Assembly (NCBI GenBank): GCA_022410635.1
Contig: JAJVDF010000029.1
Coordinates: 1,190,755 to 1,254,754 of the forward strand
DNA: 64,000 nt
Direction of reading: 5' to 3'
Source of the DNA: Tretioscincus oriximinensis
Taxonomy: Eukaryota; Chordata; Lepidosauria; Squamata; Gymnophthalmidae
Shown: piece by piece, positions 1 to 13,203 of the stretch
Numbering within the stretch: the first letter of the stretch is position 1
Layout of the letters: the number at the start of each line of letters is the position of its first letter
Position numbers and translations under genes: made by a program
Notes under the pieces: model-generated
The model's input: the letters and a program-made list of their open reading frames with translations, nothing else
Told to the model about the DNA's origin: nothing
Database searches by the model: none

Positions 1-130
1 CCTGCATAACAGCAGAAGGTTTCATCAAGTGTTGCTGTCCCCAATGGGCCACACCACGGCTGACATCCAGGGTCAACTGAATCATACGATTGATAGCTTG
101 CTGGATATCATCCAAACTAGGCACCATTAC
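1..130 (-). CDS. DNAH8: DNAH8 coding exon 25 (residues 1119-1161), cut by the window edge
   Basis: Acceptor CTTATATAG/GTAATG at 130. It encodes [20 protein letters not shown] and [12 protein letters not shown], then a few less conserved residues. The reading frame is open to base 1, and the exon or its donor lies beyond the left edge. Confidence 0.95.
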
Positions 131-3100
131 CTATATAAGATACAAATGTTCTGTTCATTAAACACAGTATGATTTTATGAAATNTCAGTAGAACAGTGGT
201 TTTAGTGGGTTAGGCATAATACTGACTATATCCCAAATGTTTCTTGGGTTATTCAAAAGGGTTATAACAAGTTACTAGCCCTGAAGGTAATAAGAGTGGT
301 TTGCTTCCAAAATCAGCTGCACAGACACATCCAAGCAATGCAAAATGTTTGCTCGTGTGCTGTTGGTGGACGCCTGTGCAGCTGGGTTAGATGGCTCATG
401 GGTCTGATTCCAATGCTACTAATTATCTAAAAGATTACCACTTGTCTTCTGTTTTAAAAGCTCATGTACTTCTACAAATGTACAAAGGGGAAACTATTTT
501 ATCATTGAGAGGATCTGTGGAATTTAATTCCAGAAGTGGTGACAGTAACTAGTAGCCTGGATAGCTTTAAGACAGGATTGGAAAAGTTCATGGAAGCCAA
601 GGGTATAAATACTACTATGATGGATCTCATTACTATATCCAAGATGGAGAATTAAGCAGTATTCCATTTGCAGAGAGTTAAGAACCAGTGAAGACGTTGC
701 CTTNTTCTGCTTTACTGGATAGGCTCTAGCCCGATAAAGAAGGGCTCCTCTTATATTCTTATGTTATGTTCTTATGTTCTAAATCTGGAGAGAATTTAGA
801 TTAAGTTAAAAANGATAAAGTGATTGAAACTTACAGGATTTTAGGCAATAACATAAAAGGATTGCCACTGTCATTCAGTGTGGACTGGAATTTTCTGCAT
901 AGAAAATTGATATTTTTCTACCATCTCTAGTTAATCCTGAATGTGTGAAAAACTATTCACTTTGTGTGAGAGAGAATACATTTCTTCTGTTTTTGGATAA
1001 CCAAATGCCCAAGAGAAAGTCTAAAGATAGCAAAAAAGCTCAGGTCCAGAATGTCAATGTGAATCTATCTTTCAATTGGTCTTTTCTTCAAACAAAGCAC
1101 TCAGTTTTTGTCTAAAGTTGCAGTCAATTTTTCTTGTCTAATTATTATTCTATAATCTCATTAGGGATATAAGTCTTTTTTGTATTACTTAAGTGATAGA
1201 TAGATAGCTACTGAAAATCTCAAGTTTTTCTTGCCTAAACTTCTAGTCTATTAATCATTGGGACAGAACCCAAGAAAACAGAATGATGACTTTCATTTCT
1301 CACTCCTGCATCGTCCTACTTTTGTGAAACAACACTAAACATGATCCAAAGTATTAGTCTATAGCTGATCTCAGAACTGGCTTGTACTTGCTAATAATTC
1401 CTTCTTGTTTCTCACTAGCAATGTTTTAGCTACTATCCAGACAGTTGTTAGCACCTAGGGAAAGGCAATGAGGCATTCCTTCATGGCTCAAGTAAAGTAT
1501 GTATTCCTTTTTCTCTTCTGTAACAACTAGGAAGCAAACCCAAGCGCATGTTCAGTTCCCCCAGGCTTACAAAAGCAGTCAGTAATATTTTGACATATGA
1601 TTTTGCTTATGAGATGGTACAAAAGCTAGTCTTTCATTGCTTTGTCAGTTTCAAAAATCATCAGAATGCTTGGTCTTATCTAAATCTCACATATTAGAGA
1701 GCAATGAACTTTTTATTAAAAAAAACTTACCACATTTGGAATAGCTAAATGCACCTCTGCTTTTAAAAAAGAAACCAGTTCCTCCACTTTGGGAGCTGCC
1801 AGTGGTAAATAGGGTGGTCGTCCAAATGAGGTAGCGCTAAAGAAGAAAAGGGAACAGCATATATTTCAGCACAGCACCAGGATCTTCATTTAATTTGAAT
1901 TTTAGAAGTATACATGTAACACAAGGAGACAGTGAACAGCAGTACAAAGTCTTCTACATTAAGAAGAAAAGAATGTATGATTAAAACTTGTAGAGACATG
2001 GCTGACTCCAGATGATGAGAAGAAATACAGGATCTTGTCTGGTATTGCTTCCTCATCTTTGCCAGAAACAGGGCAAAGGTATGAAGCAAGCACAGGATGT
2101 ACCAGATGCAATGGTGGGATGCACCAGGAAATTCCTAGAAATGACAATCAGCTATTTGCCCATTTAGGACTTGCCAAGTGGCACTTTCTAAGACCATAAT
2201 CTTAGGAGGAGCAAATGCTCCCAACAAGGCATGTCCTTTTGCTACTGTTGGAAAATCCAGATGTGCATTCAGTATAGTAAGTTCATAATCTTTACAAGTG
2301 TCATGATATAGAAACACAGGGCATTCCCCCACTTACTGCCATGGACATTTCTGTAAAGCACCTCAAGTATAATGTTTTATTCTCACTATCAAAGAACATA
2401 GCACCCATCCAAGATACCTGGGGCACAGCAAGGTACTTCCCATCACAGCTATGGAGTTATACCCAGAATGCCTGGAACTAAGCAATGCAGAGCTTTATTC
2501 ACCAACTCAGAATCCAGGAATACCCAAGATTTTGTATTTTTCCCTTCCGAGCAGTGAGATTCTGTGACACACCTTGTTGGATTCAGTTTCAGCTGACTTA
2601 CACTCATCCAACCAATTACTGTCTCCAAGTACCTTCTGATTTTCTCTGGAGAAGATCATAGTCTTGGACATCCCAAATACACTAATCTTTTGAACTCATA
2701 TTTTGGATTGTGTCATGCGAGCCTAAAACATTGTTGCACAATTGCCTTAGAACCGCAATGTATCTATGATGTGTGGTGATAGATATAATGCTGGGAGATC
2801 ATTAAAATTACACAGTTACTTTTCTTACATAATAATGGTCTATATTTCTGTGCTAAGAGGCATAGTAGCAGAGGTTAAGAACAGGCCTTTCAACAGAGGT
2901 TGCTTAGTCGGGACCCAGTGTGTCTGCCATGGAGAAGGGTGAACTCTTTCTACTGGTCTTAGCTTCAGCCCGCCTACATGCTTTGAAGTGAGCATTTGCA
3001 AGTAGGTAAATAGAGACCAACATCTCAATGGGATGGGAAAGATAGAATGTAAGCCTTTGAGCAAAAAAATAGCTTGTAAGCTGCTTTGAGTCCCTTTGGG

Positions 3101-6100
3101 TGAAAAAATCGGGGTATAAAAACCCAGTTTTCCTTCTTCAAAAGAAAATTAGCTGATATGTGCTGATTTAACAAAATGGCAGCCAAGAAATCTAGATTTC
3201 TTTTGAAGATTTGGGTACTTTCNATTGAAATATAGTATTCTTCTTATACTAAGAAAAGATTGTCACTCTCTAGGCTTAAACAATTTGAGATGCATTAGTG
3301 ACCAGCACAGTGTGATGCAGGAGATGTATCTAATTTTCCACTATTAGAATATAATGGTGAGTTAGCACTTTCCTTCTCTTCTTCAGAAGCTGAATCTGTT
3401 GGAGTGATTTTTTGAGCTCACTTTTATTACATACCTTGTAACAAATATCCTTTTCTTAAGAGAATCCAAAGATAAACGAGTTGCCTTCTGTAGACTGTCC
3501 AGCAGCTGATGACTAAAAAATACAACTACCTCTTTGCATTCCTATGATTAAAAAATATTAGACTCAGGAGCAAATAGGCAACCCAGTTCTAACACTCTCT
3601 GTACCTTAGAATTTCATTCTGAAACTCCCTTTCTTCTGCATAAAATTAGCTTTAGAATACATTAACAACAACAANAAGAACAACAACAATAATAATAATA
3701 GTGTGTGCATTATATTTGGCAAGTTCAATTTTCTTGAGCGTTAAAGTGAAACTCCCATCTTACCAAATTAGTCAGTCCCAACAGTTACTAATCACTACTG
3801 CTTAGAATATTGTTAACAGTTGTATGTATTTAACTGCTGTAGATATTTTTGCTTTTCGTTTTCACATTGAACTAGACATTTGTGGATGAAGAAATCATAA
3901 ACTACTAATGAGGTTCTGAGAATAGGTTCAGTGATTCACAAACTGATTCATCAAATCATTACAGTCCTATTGCGTTCCCAGTCTCCTCTAATAGAAAACC
4001 ATGCTTGTTTCCAGTAGCTCAGGAAGCAGTGATAAAGGGGTAATATGAGGTATTGTAAACTCTTCCTTGTGAATCCACAAAACTTCAAAGTGAAAACACT
4101 CCCACTGATTCCACAGTGTGGCATCTGATTAGAATTCCAGTGGTTTCAGTAGCATTGACTTCTAGAGTGGATGTCTAGGTATTGACTCCGGATACCTTAT
4201 TTTTAAAACACACTTTTAAAGACATTCAAGTAATGCTGACGTATATATATATAGGGAACACGTTAACATAACAGTGTAACACTAAATGTTATATATATAC
4301 ATATATATACTTCAACATTACTTGAATGTCTTTAAAAGTGTGTTTTAACTTTGAAGAATGATCAAGAACCAAGTGCATCCTTGGATGCTATTGTAACATA
4401 CAGAGATTAGAGCTATGGATACATATTGCTTTGGCTTTTCACAAAACATTCATACACACCATTGTTATATGAAATAAATTTGAAATCATATTCTTCATTT
4501 TGTTATTTTCTTATTTCATAATGTATTTTATCATTCATACCTTTTTGAATTCATCTTCCTTCTCACTGTCCTCGGCTTCTTCAGAGCTTTGCATTTGCGA
4601 AGATCCAGAAATGGTCTTCTGTTCTGGTGATGAACTTCCAAAAGCCACATGTTTCCCTTCTATTAAAAATAGGACACTTGTTCAATAGATCGGCAGAAGT
4701 TTCTACTGTACAAGCATCGAGAGGAAGGGAGATTATATTTTCTCCCATACTGTTGCTTCTCTATCATTGATTCAGACCAACAAAAACCCTTGTTGTATGC
4801 AATCAGTGTGTAAATTTGCACTAAATCTTATTCTGGGCTGTATTTCAGAATAGGGATTGCAATACCCCCAGAATAGGGATGTCGTAGTCTATACTAGTCT
4901 ATGGATGGCAGGTCCTATTTCAAGATACAGTCCAGAATAAGATACACACTCAGTATCTAAATTAAAGTACAGTCTGGGATACTGATAATGTATTTCTTTA
5001 ACCTCTCTCTGTGTTGCCCTTCCACACTGGATCAACATTAACCAAAATACACTATGGCCGCATTCTCACAAAGGGAAAAGCACAACACAAGGACCAGAGG
5101 GCACTCCTTAAAACTGTTGGGTAGAAAAGTGAGAACAGACAAAGGAAAGTATTTTTTCACCCAGAGGGTCATCGGCCTGTGGAATTTACTTCCTGAAGAG
5201 GTAGTGGTAGCTAACAGCTTGGATAGTTTCAAGACAGGACTAGACAGGTTTATGGTCACCAGGGGTATAAATGGATACTAGGATGGATGTCTAGATGTTG
5301 CCTCCGGGATGGAGCAACAGGCAGGACTCTTGAAATACCATTTGCAGGGAGTCATGAACAGGAGCATATTTTGCTTTCCTCTGTTCGGACTGCCCAGGTG
5401 CATCTGGTGGGCCTCTGTGTGACACAGAATGCTGGATTTGATGGGCTGTGGCCTGATTCAGTATGGCTCTTCTTATGTTCTTTTGTTCTTATGGGAGTGA
5501 AAGCTGTGTGACTTTGCGCTGGCCATATGCAGTTACTCTGTCATCCAAGGGGCTCTGCTTTCATAATGCATTGTTCGCAAAGCCACACACACACACAGAA
5601 ATCACCCTCAAAACCAACGCTGGTGAAGTTCTTCCCAAACTGTAGTCTGGCTACAGACACTAAGCCAGGAAGCCAACAGAATTGTTGTGCGAATGAGAAA
5701 ACAGAGCAGAAAAGGAGTTGGGGTGGAATTGTATTCACTTCGATGGCACCAAAACCTCTTCTTTCACCATCGTAAGAACTCGGCCTACCTTACTTTTGTT
5801 ATGTTGTTAATAACAACAATTTATTTAAAAAAAAATTACATCAAAAAGCTAAACTTGAATGGTCTGGTAGATAGAGACTTTTGCATACATACTACCTTGC
5901 ACATATCAGTTGCAAGAAGAGGGCAAGCAGAGTATTGGTAGGAACAGAAGGAATGCACAGAACATTGAAGAAACTTATGAAGTCAGGCTGCAGCGTCTGG
6001 GCCTCTTCAGCCGCAAAAAGCGACGTTTGAGAGGTGATCTGATTGAAGTGTACAAAATCATGCAAGGGACGGATAGGGTGACTAGAGAAAAAATGTTTTC

Positions 6101-9100
6101 TCTATCACACAACACTAAAATTGATGGACAGAAAAGTGAGAACAAAGGAAAGTATTTTTTCACCCAGAGGTCATCGGCCTGTGGAATTTACTTCCTGAAG
6201 AGGTAGTGGTAGCTAACAGCTTGGATAGCTTCAAGACAGGACTAGACAGATTTATGAACACCAATGATATAAATGGGTACTAGGATGGATGCTTGGATGA
6301 CTGCCTCTGGGATGGAGCAACAGGTAGTGCTCTTGAAATGCCATTTGCAGGGAGTCATGAACAGGTGCAACTTTTGCTTTCCTGTGTTCAGACTGCCCGG
6401 GTGCATCTGGTGGGCCTCTGTGTGACCCAGAATGCTCGAGTAGATTGGCTGTGACCTGAACCAGTATGGCTCTTCTTATGTTCTTATTGCATCAGCTGTA
6501 TCTTAAACAGATTTATCCGCTTTTCTGCAGACTTTTTTTCTCTTTTATAATCTATTCTTTCAACCAACTCTTTTTTTTGAATATATCAAGTGGAGCCCTG
6601 GTTTGACAATGGCATATGTGCTTAGCAAGATTATTATATTATCTCACAACATAGTTTAATGAAATTTTCAAGAATGGAAGTACTAAAATCAAAATTGTAT
6701 TGAGTATACTGTACTCAAGTAGGGTCAAAGTCATCAGCAGTAATGGCATAATGGAGTATGTGCAGATGTACCCATTATCAAAGCAATAGTTTGTGTCAAA
6801 AGAAGAACATTCTTAGTGCCATATCCACAACAATGGCACAAGAAATTGATGACAATTCTGGTACCATCATAGAGGCAGGGCAAGATGAAAACAAGTGCAG
6901 ACATCATAGAACTTAAAGAATAACTTTGAAAGGAGAAGATTAAGACACCAATATCTGCCTGATGAAACTGCATGGAGAACTTTCTGCCTACACATATTTA
7001 TAGTTGCTAGACTTCCAATTAAATCTTATATCTTGGCAGCTTATTAGTAGATCCTTACATAACTTGCAAATGCATTCTTGGGGATCACTTTGTCTGCCAT
7101 TTTGCTATCTGTTATTTTTCCAAGCACAGAAGAACATTGCTGGATGAACATGTGCTTGACATCCCAACTTTTCTATTCAGTTCCAATTTTTCCTTTGTAT
7201 ATGCATTCAACGAAAGCAGTTGCACTACTACCAGTGTTGGCTGCTTGCAATCTGTCACTCTGCCCATTTGCAGTGTGGCTAAATATAATGATCACTGTTA
7301 GTGAAATGAACCAGAAAATTGAGTCAAATGAATGGGAAAGGGTAGCAAGCAGTAATAAGTCTTGGGTTCCTGCAATCAGGGAAATTAGCAGAATGGAAGC
7401 TGAAGTCCTTTTGTGAAGCCTGAACAAGAACTATTATATTGCTCTTAGTGCAATAGAATTTGCTCTTTTAATAATTTGTGACACCGATGCTTGTATACTT
7501 CCTTAATTTAAATAGCCTAATGAAACATGGACCACATACAGAAACAAACTCTATTAAGTTTCTTTGAACATTTCATCAATAACAAGCATTGCAGTAGCAG
7601 ACAAACGGAGAGAGTACAACCTGGTTTCACCCACTTGAAGAAACTGAAAACTATCTACTCCATTAGGATAGGATACTGGAGTCCGTTCATTACTCTAACC
7701 ACAAGTTTTTATTTCTCAGCTGGAACAATTATNAATGAAGTTCCAAATTCTTGATTACATTATACATACCTTGGGTTGGAACTCTTCTCACAGGTGTTTT
7801 TTTAGTTTTCTTGACTTCATAAATCTGCTCAAAAATAGCTATTAACTCTTGCACAGCATCCTCTATGTGTATGCTTTTGTTGTTTAATATTTCAGCCCAT
7901 TCCTTTGTGGATACCTGTTTGTAATACAGAATAGGGATGTTTCACTACAGGATTCTGAATGCTTTGGTGTGAACAACGTCCAAGAGAAAACATCATTTAA
8001 TTAAAATGCAGTTATTATTTATAAATTTAAAGTCAGGTGTTGTATGATATCCTTACGACATTTACTAATATCTTTAGAATTCATCTAGGATTTTCATGAA
8101 TGCAGAGCAAGTGTTACATTATGACTTTCACTAATGCTCATGTGTTATGTTTCTAATATCAGCAGCAGGAGCAACAACAATTTCTAATTTTATATATTCG
8201 TTTTATTGCGTTCTGTTGTGAAGTTTTGTAAGAAATACACCAACAAATCTTTGACAAATATATGAATACATTTATAAATGCGTAATATATTTATTGAAGT
8301 TTAAGTAACAAAAGAAAATACTACAGTCACCTCATTGCGTGCCAGCAAATCCTCCACTTTTGATGCAGTTTCTGGTAGCACAAGCAAAAGTGTATTTGCT
8401 ATATCTTTCAGTGTTAAATCAATTTGCATTTCACACAAATCATTAATCTATATAGAAAAACATAAATAACATGACAATTGATTTTGAGCAACACACATAC
8501 AACAGTTTAGTTTAGGGACTCTCTTAATTCTATGGAACCCAACTGGAACCATTTAAACCTATGGAAACACAGCTGAAAACCAGAAAATTTCTAATGTCCT
8601 AAGAACATAAGAGGAACTATGCTGAATGNGGCCAGAGCCCATCTAAGTCCAGCATTCTGTCTCACACAGTGGCCCACCAGTTGCACCTGGGTATTCTCAA
8701 ACCGAAGACCTGTTTTCAACATCCTGCAAATGGAANGAACATTACATTACCCTGTAATGTTTGCTATCAGATCAAGCAAATGTAATTGAATATATTTCTG
8801 AAGTTCATCAGTTGATATGACTTTGGGATTGCCTATTCCTAGTAAACTATGAAACGCTTCTCATCCTGTATGATTTCTGGGGCAGGCCCCAAAACTTCCT
8901 GAAGCAAAAGACCAAAAGGGTACAAAATGTCTCGCACACTTAGAATTTGCTATATAAGTAGCAAGCGGGGGAAACACTAAAAATGCCCTATGAATAGACT
9001 TACCTTTTTCAAAAGCTGATTAAACATTTTCATAACTTCATCTACTTCCTGGAAGAAGCTATCTAAAGTCAAAGATGACCATGTTAAAATTGAAAGTCCT

Positions 9101-12100
9101 TGCCTCAATACAGCTTCTACCTAAAGAAAGTGCAGAAGCAGAAAACCATTCAAAGAATTGCTAAATCAAGTTAGTCATTACAATCAAGTAGGCAGTGGAC
9201 TAAGCCTTTTTATTAGCAATACTGCACTTTTTAGTATGTTAACTGTACGCTCTTATAGGATCTTGAGGACCAAGACATGCTCTCACATGGGCCAAGATCC
9301 AAACAAGTTGGAAGGTAATGCAGAAATGTTTTTCAAAAATAAAAATCTCTTTGGAAATATAGTTTTCTCTGCTCAAAGCTTTCCAAATACTACTGCTACT
9401 ATTACTGTTGTTGTTATTACTTACAATACCCCTACCACCAAAGGGCAGCTCATATAGCATTTTGCTGCTTTCTCCACAAGAAGAAGAAGAACTGGGTTCT
9501 TATATCCCACTTTTCTCACCTTTCAAAGGGACTCAAAGAGGCTTTCAAGGGTATTTTACCTGAAGTGTTACATTCTATCTTCCCAGGCTGTGGTGATTCC
9601 CATGTATCTACTTGCAGTCAGTTGCAATTTCTTGAAATTCCTGCTTTTGAAAAGCTGGGCTGGCTAGAGCTACAGGCTAGTGGAAGGTGGTCACCACTCC
9701 CCATGTCCTACACAGGGATTCAAAACTCAATCTCCCAAATGAGAGACCGTTTCCTAAGTGACTGAGCCATTGCCTTGTGAAGCAGGCAAGGCTAAGAGTG
9801 TTCTAAAGAACTGTGACTGGCCCAAGGTCACCCAGTTGGGTTCATGGAGGAGTGTGGAATTGAACCGGGAGATTACTCTAACCATTACACTAAAATGGCT
9901 GGTCATTGTGTACCAAATGTATGAATCTTTATTACTTTTGACTAGGGGGGTTACCAACCTAAAATACTATCCATAATGCTAAAAAGGAAGAAAACTGTGC
10001 TGGTTGCCTTGAGCGTATTAGCAATAGATGAAACTCTTGAACAGTAAGTTGCNCAATGGATAGTCATAATCATAGATGTAATCAAAGGGAAACAACAGGC
10101 ACACAGATATATAAAAAAAACACCCCTTAATAGATTCAATAGGGTTTGGGGAGTCTGAACAACACAGAGATTATAATTCTGTGCAGCTATAACAAGTGTT
10201 TTTGCCCTAGCAAAAAGGGGGATGATTGGAACTAAATTACATGTATCATGACCCACCTTTTTCATTTTAGGTGCCATCAAATTGACAAACACAGTTGGAA
10301 CTTCTTGACACATGTTTTCATAGCTCTGTAGGATATTCTGTGTTTAAAATAAATATATAGTATATTAATACATTTTACTCATAGCTAAAATGTTTATAGT
10401 ATAAGCTTCCCGTGTTTCTCTATTAATTTTAAAATCACTACATCACAGAGACTGAAGGAATTTCAAAAGGTCAATTACTATTACTAATGCAAATAATATT
10501 TTATTTCTACGTCCTTCACATATCACTGTTCTGTCTCCTCTAAAAACATTACAAAGATGAATCCCATATCTTACAAAGTGATCATTTTCATCAGAAAAGG
10601 ATTAGTTACAACAGAAAATGATTTCCTAAAGCTTAAGTATACATTATTTGAAAGCACTATAAGCACAATTTAATCACACTATAAGCAAAGAAAAATGATC
10701 ATACAGTTAGACAAATTTTTATTGACTTTACGGAGAGATGGACAAATGATGGATGTTCCTTAAACTAACCACTGGCTATGACAAATACAATTCATTTAAA
10801 GTCTTTGAAGACCACTTATTGCTACTCTTTACATACCTCCAAGCATAATTTGTTTGTTTTAACTTGATCCTCAATCTTAACAATCCTTTTTGCCTGTTCC
10901 GGCACTTCTAATCCCATTTTTATCATACATTTTGTCTCCCGAACAATCTCCAAAATTTTGGGGTCAAAATTAACCAGAAGTTTTCCACTTTCAGGATGAC
11001 GTACAAGAAGTGTAACTTGCAATGCTGAAATTAAATTGGAAAAAAATGACTAAAGGTACATATTTTTTCTGGCATAAAAAATTGGGATATTGTTCAAAAC
11101 CTGCAATAACTATAATGCTACTATTTAAAGAGATAAATAATATTAAGTTTGCCTCAAATTACTTACCATGCTGTAGCTGTGAAATTTCCTTCATCCAAGC
11201 TGTGTGATAGAGTACTTCAAACTCAACCAAAACGTAAGAAATTTTGTTGAATAATTTCACAACTGCTTTACCTTCTGGGCTTCCTAAGATGTCTGAATTT
11301 TTCTATTAAAATATTCATTGTGAAAAAAATTAAAGAGACAAATAAAACTCCACCTCTTTTTTATATACCATCAAATTAAACTGAAAACTAGTACCTTTTT
11401 GTATACTCATTGTAACTTTACTGAAGGTTGCATGAACAGAATAGGAATATTTTGAGAAATGGTATAACTTTCCAAACAACTATGCCTTCACCAATTCACA
11501 CATGTACTTCTTTAAGAAGATGACAGACAAAGAAACAGGCAGTGGTGATATAATTAATGTTATTCTCTCTGGCTTTCCTCTTCCTTCTACTCCAAGACTT
11601 GGATTGGATTTTCCTTACTTTTTTGATGACATTTAGAAAATACTCCCCANGTTTTTTATTCTGAAATATACGTGTTTATTTTGGAATATCCACCATAGTG
11701 GAAGAAGTAAGCAACATCTGGGTGCAGCCTTCGTTTTATAAACATCCAAAGAGAGGGAAATGGAGGAAGTAAGATCACACAAACCACCTCTACAGTGCAA
11801 GGGCTTTTCTCTTGCTGTGAGAACTGCTCCTTTCCGTCAGTTCTAGCTTTAGAAACCTTTGAACAGTAACATTCCATTTAGAGGAAGTATTGAATGTGTT
11901 CCTGCGCATACAAAATCCCTTCTCAATCAGTTTCCATGTACCTAAAAAAAATGTACGTTTGAGGGTAANACTTGCGTGAATAGGAAATTATGATTTTTAT
12001 GGCACCAATTTTGTATGGAAGCAGGAATATAGTTACTTAAGGGAAAATTAATGTGTCTCAGTATAAGTTACTTTATCTAGCCAGCAAGAACAACGGCTCG

Positions 12101-13168
12101 CAAAACTAACCCAACAGCACCATCTGCAGATGGTTCTTCCAAATTACTCCATATGCAGTAGAACTATTCCTTCTAGATTATTTTTGAAAACAAAGGATCT
12201 TTCTACTGAACCTTATTCTGGGTTCTTTTGTTCATATGTTAATCCAAGCTATGGCAGGCTCTAAATCAGAACAGGCCCTGATGATGATATAGAGGAGTTT
12301 TGCACATAGATTATCAGGTTTCTAAAATGGGAAAATAATATGATCTCTCAACATTTCAGCACTAACAAAAACCGATTTCCTTTAAGTAAGTGACAAACTT
12401 ACATAAAAATAGTTGATTGGCTCACTTATACGCCGGAACAGCTGCCTCACCCATAATATCTTTCCTGCTATAGGTGGCATATTTCGAGCCAGTGGAGGAT
12501 CATCTCGTTGTATCTGATAAAGCTAGAATAAAACAAAAATACTTGTGGGGTGGAAAACGCTATGGAGCTAAATGAATATTGAATTTAGAAATACTGAAAG
12601 TTGCAGTCCAGCAATATGTAAGCTCAAGATTTATCATCTTGCTCTACACAATAACACTGTTCACATTAGAGGTATCCAAGACTTTTTAAACATTCATGAT
12701 TATGTACAGGGCTTTTTTTGTGACGGAACGCGCCGGAACGCAGTTCCGGCACCTTTTATTTAGGTGGGGGGGGCGTGGGGGGGCGCGGGGGGGGGCGGAG
12801 TTAGCGGGGGCGGCAGCAGCAGGGGGCCGTGGGAATGAGTGGCAGCGGCCGCCTCCGCTCCCCCTGCCTAAATAAAAGGTGCCAGTACTGCTGCGTTAGC
12901 CGCCGGCGAGGGGGGCGTGGCATTAGCGGAGGAGGCAACGCCCCCCGCCCCCACCCCCCTGCCGCCACCGGTGTTAGTACCGGCACCTTTTGTTCTGGAA
13001 AAAAAGCACTGATTATGTATAACTAATGACATCAGTATTTTGACATAATACTCTCTCAGCCCTGCCTACTTCACAGGGCATCTGTTGTGGAGAAAGCAAC
13101 AAAAGCTATGTGTGCTGACCTTTGGTTGGCTGCTCTGAAACCTTCAGGGATAGGGCAAGATATAAGTA

Positions 13169-13203
<35 letters not shown>

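Noticed and set aside
6734..7427. Hydrophobic open frames that could suggest a membrane receptor gene
   Set aside because: The frames are short, broken by stops, lie inside a DNAH8 intron and match no family I recognise. Low-GC DNA gives such peptides by chance.
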